Notes under the pieces: model-generated | Seen by the model: only the letters and a program-made list of their open reading frames with translations | Database searches by the model: none | What the model was told of the DNA's origin: nothing | Program-made: the position numbers and the translations under genes | From: Paenibacillus glycanilyticus | Lineage (GTDB): Bacteria > Bacillota > Bacilli > Paenibacillales > Paenibacillaceae | Direction of reading: 5' to 3' | DNA: 64,000 nucleotides | NCBI RefSeq assembly: GCF_023715145.1 | Contig: NZ_JAMBNP010000001.1 | Location: 310,001 to 374,000 of the forward strand | Part shown: positions 59,006 through 64,000 of the stretch, in pieces | Layout: every line of letters begins with the position of its first letter | How positions within the stretch are numbered: the stretch's first letter is position 1

Positions 59006-61825
59006 TTAATTAACCGTAATATGGTCTACCGTTATCGTTGCCGTATCGGCATACCAAACTCTGTATTCAAGATTCCGATTGAGTGTCTGATTGAAGGAAA
59101 GACTGAAATCCTGATATTGGTTCGCGGACGTGAATTGCTGCCTCGTCACCGTGGCTTGCGTCACCACGGAATTCGATGCCGCATCCCAGACGTCAATGAT
59201 GGCAACCGCAGCATTATCGGCAGTATTGTTATCTACCTTAAGCCGGTAGGTGATCGTGCGGCTTCCTACCGGAACATTGGCATCATATGGACCATACAGC
59301 ATATGGCCCGTTCCGTCGAGCGATGGAGAGGCTTGCCAGCCGTCACCGCTCACGCGTCCTTGAGCATGCCCCACCACGGCGCCTTCCGCTTCATATTTCC
59401 CGATTCTTTTCGTAACGGTTACTTTATCGATGCCGATAGTAGCCTTATCCCGGTAATAAGCTCTGAACTCCAGGCTGCTTCCGGAAGGATTGTTAAAGGC
59501 TAAGCTGAAATCCTGGTACGCATTGCTTTTCTTGAATTGATTGCGGTAAACATCAACGGAGGCCAAGGTTTGGCCGGTTGTATTATTCCGGACATCCAGC
59601 GTAACGACATTATCGTTCGTACCCGTGACGGAGTCGATCTTCATTTTGAAGGTAGCCGTATGGCGCCCGGTCGGAACGGTATTGTCATAATTGCCGGACA
59701 GCATGTAGCCGGCATTATGCGCGCTTACGTTAGCCGACCAATCGCTGCCGCTCGCCGCACCCGTAGCGTGGGAGAAAGCACTTTCTGCCTCGTATTGCTT
59801 AACGACCGCGGAAGGATCGATCGGCAGCTGATTATGTTCCCGCATTAATTGGAAGTACGTATCCGGTCTGACAAACACGATGTTGCTGTTGCCGCTGAAG
59901 TTATTCACCGCGTTGACGATCATCTGATAAGAGACATCCCATGGATTAGACTGAATGCTGACAAAGCGCGGTGCCGCCCCATCCCAGCCTGCAATGGCAT
60001 TGTTAATCTCGGAGATGATCGTGGCTTCCGAGTAACAATAGGTGGCGCTCAGCCCCTGCGTCGGCAGCGAATTGCCATAGATGGTAATCGGACTGCCGGC
60101 GTTTTGCCCCGTTAAGCCCAATAATGACGGCGCGTATTGCGCAAAGCTGTTCCCTACGTTTGGATTGATGCCGCCGGTAATCGTATTCCAGATGGTAGCG
60201 ACCTTTAACCCGGCACGGTTCATATAATCGTTCGATAGAGCCACGAAGTTATCCAGATAAGCTTGATTGGCCCAAGCGTTCGGATAGGTATAACCAACTC
60301 CGGAAGGCCCCGCAATCAGAGCATCGTTAGGCGTAGCGGTATTGTACAAGTAATTCAACACGCCCGGCATGGCATCCAGCATGGCCGGGGAGACCGTCCA
60401 GCCGAGCGGCACGGCTCCACGGTTTGGCGAATCCCAAATTTTCTTGAAGCGATGCTCCATATATTGCAGATTGTCGCCGTCACTCAATATCAAGGAGACA
60501 TAGATTTTGTTCTGAAGCGCCGGTTTGTTAGGTACGGGCTTCACATTAACGGTTCTTGAAGCTCCCCCGAATACCGTCAGGTTGGAAGAGAAATCGCTCG
60601 CGATCGTAGAGATGCCGTATTCCGAACCGGCTTGAACCCCGATTGCTTCATCCGGCCACCAGCCCATGTAAGCCCCGCTGCCGTAAGGCATATCCGCTAG
60701 GAAGCTTTGCAGCAATGTCTTTTCAGCCGGAACGGACGGATCCAGCCATACGACAGCCGTCCCCGTTGCCAGCGCATAGTCGCGCAGGAAGCCTTTAATT
60801 CCCGGGTTCAATCCGATAATGAGGTTATGCGGCAGCGTTGACCAATAATGGTCGTGCAAATACTGATAAACCTGCAGCTTCGTGCTGAAATCCCCGCGCA
60901 AATCATTCACAATCGGAAGATTGTAAGGCGCGGAGGTCAACTTGCTGACCAGGCTTGGCGGCGCTACGATTCCGCCGGACAGCGAAGCAATCGTCGTCGC
61001 CAGATTAACCGTATCCGGCACCGCATCGTCGTAAACAACAATCCCGTTTATCTCGCTGGCGTATTTGGTGATCAGCGACCAATTGTCCGCTACATCGGCA
61101 TGTCCAATGCCCAAATCATTCAGCCATTTATCCTTCCCGTCCTCCCCTTTGACGGCATCATCATAAGTATAGATTCTGGGCTGCGTCTTATTAACGAGTC
61201 CCTTAAGCGTCGTGAATAACACAGCTTCATCCGATTTGCCCTGCAGACTTGTCCCGACGGCATCCACTTTGGTATAAGCGCGTCCGTACCAATAGACTCT
61301 GAATTCGATCGCATGGCCGGCAGTCGGGTTGTTGAAGGATAGATTGAACCTCTCGTAAGAACCTGCCTTCGTCCACTCCTGACGGGTAATATCTCGGGTG
61401 GCCAGTATTTGCCCGTTCGTATTGTCACGGACATCTACCGTTACAATGACATCATTATTGGCCGTATTATTATCGATGATCATATCGAAGAAAGCCTGGT
61501 TCGCTCCTACAGGAATATCGGTAGCATAAGGACCGTATACCATGTGCTGATTGGGAGCATCTATGGACGTTTGAGCGAGCCACCCGTTGCCGTCCAAATG
61601 ACCGGTGCCGTGTCCGACCAACGTCCCTTCTGCCTCATATTTATACTCGGTAACCAAATTCATGACGTCAAGCGTGGAAGCAGGCGTTGAAAAGGACGGA
61701 AGGATTTGTCCCGCTGGCCAGGTTAACCCGGACGCCTCCGCCTTCGGAAGTCCTACGAATGGAGAAGATGCAGCTAAAATAACCGTTGCAAGAATTGCCG
61801 CTCCTAACTTCTTATTCCATTTCAT
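59006..61825 (-). CDS. Secreted GxGYxYP-family protein with three repeated beta-modules
   Basis: The ATG at 61825 follows AAGGAGA by seven bases and gives 939 residues with a signal peptide (GAAILATVILAASSPFVGLP, cleavage near AEA). The middle (about 195-680) is a GxGYxYP domain, with the naming motif GVGYTYP at 509-515 and SDGDNLQYMEHRFK. One 130-residue module (KYEAEG ... VDVRDNTNG ... LEFRVYW) occurs three times: before the domain and twice after it. Pfam lists GxGYxYP as a putative glycoside hydrolase; the reaction is not established. Location beside the GH87 glucanase and a cre-like repeat upstream suggest a role on external polysaccharide. Confidence 0.88.
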   Translation of the reverse strand: MKWNKKLGAAILATVILAASSPFVGLPKAEASGLTWPAGQILPSFSTPASTLDVMNLVTEYKYEAEGTLVGHGTGHLDGNGWLAQTSIDAPNQHMVYGPYATDIPVGANQAFFDMIIDNNTANNDVIVTVDVRDNTNGQILATRDITRQEWTKAGSYERFNLSFNNPTAGHAIEFRVYWYGRAYTKVDAVGTSLQGKSDEAVLFTTLKGLVNKTQPRIYTYDDAVKGEDGKDKWLNDLGIGHADVADNWSLITKYASEINGIVVYDDAVPDTVNLATTIASLSGGIVAPPSLVSKLTSAPYNLPIVNDLRGDFSTKLQVYQYLHDHYWSTLPHNLIIGLNPGIKGFLRDYALATGTAVVWLDPSVPAEKTLLQSFLADMPYGSGAYMGWWPDEAIGVQAGSEYGISTIASDFSSNLTVFGGASRTVNVKPVPNKPALQNKIYVSLILSDGDNLQYMEHRFKKIWDSPNRGAVPLGWTVSPAMLDAMPGVLNYLYNTATPNDALIAGPSGVGYTYPNAWANQAYLDNFVALSNDYMNRAGLKVATIWNTITGGINPNVGNSFAQYAPSLLGLTGQNAGSPITIYGNSLPTQGLSATYCYSEATIISEINNAIAGWDGAAPRFVSIQSNPWDVSYQMIVNAVNNFSGNSNIVFVRPDTYFQLMREHNQLPIDPSAVVKQYEAESAFSHATGAASGSDWSANVSAHNAGYMLSGNYDNTVPTGRHTATFKMKIDSVTGTNDNVVTLDVRNNTTGQTLASVDVYRNQFKKSNAYQDFSLAFNNPSGSSLEFRAYYRDKATIGIDKVTVTKRIGKYEAEGAVVGHAQGRVSGDGWQASPSLDGTGHMLYGPYDANVPVGSRTITYRLKVDNNTADNAAVAIIDVWDAASNSVVTQATVTRQQFTSANQYQDFSLSFNQTLNRNLEYRVWYADTATITVDHITVN

Positions 61826-61953
61826 TTCAATTCTCCTTTTTGATTGAATGGTTCGCTTATACAACGATAAGCCTTACCGGTTGCCAACCTTTACGCGGTC
61901 TTTCCTACCACCTTCCTTCCCCCTTGGTTTACGGATGCAGATGCAAAATAACA

Positions 61954-62008
61954 AAATAAAGCGCTCCACAATCATGCTAATGTGCCTGAATGTGTAAGCG
62001 CTTTATTT
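61954..62008. repeat. Inverted repeat with cre-like arms
   Basis: AAATAAAGCGCT (61954) and AGCGCTTTATTT (61997) are exact 12-bp complements; the inner CACA/TGTG also pair across a one-base bulge, around a 20-base loop. Each arm contains a cre-like core (TGTAAGCGCTTTAT on the right). It is 130-180 bases upstream of the GxGYxYP start and about 145 upstream of the cobyric acid synthase start. The remaining gap 61826-62151 is AT-rich, with no gene. Confidence 0.6.
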
Positions 62009-62084
62009 ATAAATAGTATATCATCCATATTATTTATATTCAATATATCTATTTAGTCATTCTCCAACGAATCGCCAATAAACT

Positions 62085-62115
62085 TTGACAGCCCTCCATA
62101 GTCTTGGTTTATATT
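62085..62115 (+). promoter_or_regulatory. Promoter of the cobyric acid synthase gene
   Basis: TTGACA and TATATT are 19 bases apart (18 if TTATAT is used), ending about 37 bases before the TTG start. No cobalamin riboswitch sequence was recognised in this short leader. Confidence 0.5.
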
Positions 62116-62151
62116 GAAATCATACAAAAGGCAATATTAGGAGGTATAAGC

Positions 62152-63666
62152 TTGAAACGGGCAGCCACTATTATGGTGCAAGGAACGGCTTCGGATGTTG
62201 GAAAAAGCGTGCTGACAACGGCTTTATGCCGAATTTTCGTACAGGATGGATATAAGACGGCGCCTTACAAGTCTCAAAATATGGCGCTTAACTCATACGT
62301 AACACTGGACGGCAAGGAGATTGGCAGAGCGCAAGGCGTGCAGGCAGAGGCCTGCGGGATTGCGGCCACGACCGATATGAACCCGATTCTAATCAAGCCG
62401 ACCGGCGAGATGAAAGCCCAAATCGTCGTACACGGCAAACCTTTGGAGGAGATGAGCGCATGGCGCTACCGGGAAGAATATATCCCGCTAGCCGAAGGCA
62501 TCGTGACGGATTCGCTGGAGCGGCTTCGCGCAGAATATGATCTCATCGTGCTGGAGGGAGCAGGCAGCCCGGCCGAGATTAATCTCAAAGATCGGGATAT
62601 CGTGAACATGCGGATGGCCAAATGGGCCGATGCCCCCGTCCTGCTTGTCGCGGACATTGACAGAGGCGGTGCCTTTGCTTCTATTGTAGGTACGCTAGAG
62701 CTGCTGGAAGAAGACGAGCGAAGCCGGGTACAAGGTTTCATTATCAATAAATTCCGCGGCGATATCAGCCTTCTGCAGTCCGGACTGGATTGGCTGGAGG
62801 AACGCACGGGCATTCCGGTTCTGGGCGTTATCCCGTATCTGCCGAGGCTTGATATCGAAGCGGAAGACTCCGTCGTGCTGGACAAGCAGCAGGCACAAGA
62901 AGATAACGGTGATAGAGAGATTGATATAGCCGTTATCCGGCTGCCTCGCATCTCGAACTTCACCGACTTTGATCCGCTGCAGGCGGAGCCGGATGTCTCG
63001 CTTCGATACGCAGCAAGCGTGGATCAGCTGGGACAACCGGACGTCATCCTCATTCCGGGCTCGAAAAACACCCTTGACGACCTGCTCTTTCTCGAGCAGT
63101 CCGGCATGGCAAAGGCTATCGCCAAGCGGGTCGCGGAGGGCAGCTTGCTTGCCGGGATTTGCGGCGGCTATCAGATGCTGGGACGCAAGCTGCATGATCC
63201 TCGGCAGGTTGAATCCCAGCATGGAGAAGCAGACGGACTAGGCTATCTTCCGCTAGCAACGACGTTTTATACCGAGAAGCGGACCGAACGGGTCAGCGGA
63301 ACCGTCGCGTGCGCGCATCCCGACTGGCCAGCCATGCAGGGAATTGCCATAGAAGGCTACGAGATTCATATGGGACAGACTACCCCGCTCGAGCAGGTTC
63401 ATCCCCTGTTAACCATTAATGGTCAATCTGAAGGAGCGATTTCGGAGGATGGCCGTATCTTCGGAACTTACATTCACGGAATCTTTCATAACGATGCCTT
63501 CCGCAGACAGTATTTGAATATGGTTCGCAAACAGAAGGGGCTAGCAGCCCTTGAAGAAATTTTGCCGTTCCGCAGCAGGCAGCTTGAAGCCTTTGACCGA
63601 TTAGCCGATCATGTACGAGCGCATCTGGATATGGAGAAGCTGTACGGCATCATAAGCGGCGGCTAA
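62152..63666 (+). CDS. cobQ: Cobyric acid synthase (adenosylcobyrinic acid amidotransferase)
   Basis: The start is TTG at 62152, seven bases after AGGAGG, giving 504 residues. The N-terminal ATP-binding half has GTASDVGKS (11-19) and PYKSQNMALNSYVT; the C-terminal class I glutaminase half has the catalytic cysteine C337 (LAGICGGYQMLG) and histidine H442 (GTYIHGIFHND). The enzyme amidates adenosylcobyrinic acid a,c-diamide on four carboxylates, using glutamine and ATP, in cobalamin synthesis. No other cobalamin gene is in the window, which is odd since cobQ is usually in a cob operon; a lone salvage role is possible. Confidence 0.95.
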   Translation: MKRAATIMVQGTASDVGKSVLTTALCRIFVQDGYKTAPYKSQNMALNSYVTLDGKEIGRAQGVQAEACGIAATTDMNPILIKPTGEMKAQIVVHGKPLEEMSAWRYREEYIPLAEGIVTDSLERLRAEYDLIVLEGAGSPAEINLKDRDIVNMRMAKWADAPVLLVADIDRGGAFASIVGTLELLEEDERSRVQGFIINKFRGDISLLQSGLDWLEERTGIPVLGVIPYLPRLDIEAEDSVVLDKQQAQEDNGDREIDIAVIRLPRISNFTDFDPLQAEPDVSLRYAASVDQLGQPDVILIPGSKNTLDDLLFLEQSGMAKAIAKRVAEGSLLAGICGGYQMLGRKLHDPRQVESQHGEADGLGYLPLATTFYTEKRTERVSGTVACAHPDWPAMQGIAIEGYEIHMGQTTPLEQVHPLLTINGQSEGAISEDGRIFGTYIHGIFHNDAFRRQYLNMVRKQKGLAALEEILPFRSRQLEAFDRLADHVRAHLDMEKLYGIISGG

Positions 63667-63677
63667 AAAGAAATCAA

Positions 63678-63705
63678 AAAAGGGACATCTTCGGATGTCC
63701 CTTTT
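63678..63705. terminator. Bidirectional terminator with UUCG tetraloop
   Basis: A perfect 12-bp stem AAAAGGGACATC and its complement around a TTCG loop, lying between cobQ and the convergent AraC gene. Confidence 0.85.
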
Positions 63706-63750
63706 GCTCTTATTATTCTCGCTAAATCGCAGACGTCTTCTCCTCTTCGC

Positions 63751-64000
63751 TTAACTGATTTCGAAGCCCAAAGCACCCGAAGTTTGGCGCATCGCTTTAA
63801 TATCCTGCAACGGAGGCTGACCGAACAGCCTGCGGTATTCCCGGTTGAATTGCGACGGGCTTTCATAGCCTACCGTCAATGCTGCTGTTGTTGCTCCAAC
63901 GGGACCGCTCAGCATCAGGCGTCTCGCTTCTTGAAGTCGAAGCTGCTTTTGATATTGCAACGGCCCCATCGTGGTGATGGCTTTGAACTTGTGATGAAGC
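63751..64000 (-). CDS. AraC-family regulator, N-terminus cut by window edge
   Basis: The open frame runs from the edge to the TAA at 63751, giving the last 82 residues of an AraC regulator. It reads [20 protein letters not shown], then [11 protein letters not shown] and [20 protein letters not shown], the second helix-turn-helix. This resembles the AraC_N-type (not cupin) branch of the family. The rest of the gene is beyond the window. Confidence 0.88.
   Translation of the reverse strand, partial: LHHKFKAITTMGPLQYQKQLRLQEARRLMLSGPVGATTAALTVGYESPSQFNREYRRLFGQPPLQDIKAMRQTSGALGFEIS

Noticed and set aside
62000-62151. Cobalamin riboswitch upstream of cobQ
   Set aside because: The promoter lies only about 60 bases from the start and no B12-box-like sequence is visible in the leader.

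Overview
The window looks like chromosome from a Paenibacillus-type endospore former. Support for this: strong AAGGAGG-type ribosome binding sites, frequent TTG/GTG starts, S-layer homology (SLH) sequences, a complete gerA-gerC-gerB germination operon, many AraC regulators with cupin-like sensor domains, and a modular alpha-1,3-glucanase with an architecture known from Paenibacillus/Bacillus circulans. The organism is inferred from content only. No rRNA, tRNA or CRISPR array was seen.

Layout. 1-3320: an AraC regulator (cut by the window edge) translationally overlapped with a large MalT/LAL regulator. 3371-3978: two decayed SLH fragments facing each other across a perfect 22-bp hairpin. 4054-7239: an AraC regulator divergent from a beta-propeller (FG-GAP-like) protein and a Gfo/Idh/MocA oxidoreductase with overlapping ends. 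7289-14822: a likely L-fucose locus (aldo/keto reductase, Zn dehydrogenase, lactonase-like amidohydrolase, GH95 alpha-L-fucosidase, class C serine hydrolase) with a divergent AraC regulator. 14928-20787: a PhyH dioxygenase, two AraC regulators and a GH2 beta-galactosidase. 20804-22737: an IS1182-like element with a frameshifted transposase. 22747-24484: a HAD hydrolase and a DapA-family aldolase around a 17-bp palindrome. 24526-33774: one co-directional sugar locus (ABC importer, LacI regulator, two dehydrogenases, Cof phosphatase, GH127 beta-L-arabinofuranosidase) with two nearly identical 23-bp operator candidates. 34080-36402: a MalY/PatB-type lyase and a BenE transporter. 36556-41187: a very large secreted beta-helix protein with internal SLH repeats. 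41573-44133: an ArsR-type regulator fused to a jelly-roll-like domain, divergent from a GH51 arabinofuranosidase. 44161-47938: the ger operon. 48126-49421: an exported epoxide hydrolase. 49580-50095: a GH43-like pseudogene. 50147-54512: a second GH51 enzyme, an AraC regulator and a second PhyH dioxygenase. 54646-61825: GH87 alpha-1,3-glucanase and a GxGYxYP protein with a thrice-repeated module, separated by an amidohydrolase remnant. 62152-63666: cobyric acid synthase. 63751-64000: another AraC regulator cut by the edge.

Together the window is a carbohydrate-foraging archipelago for plant and fungal wall glycans: fucose, galactose, beta- and alpha-L-arabinofuranose, alpha-1,3-glucan. Most enzyme sets have their own one-component regulator (seven AraC types, one LacI, one ArsR, one LAL). 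Exact or near CcpA cre matches near three secreted-protein genes and inside the binding-protein gene suggest catabolite control. Several gene remnants (SLH, GH43-like, amidohydrolase, IS transposase) indicate repeated gain and loss.
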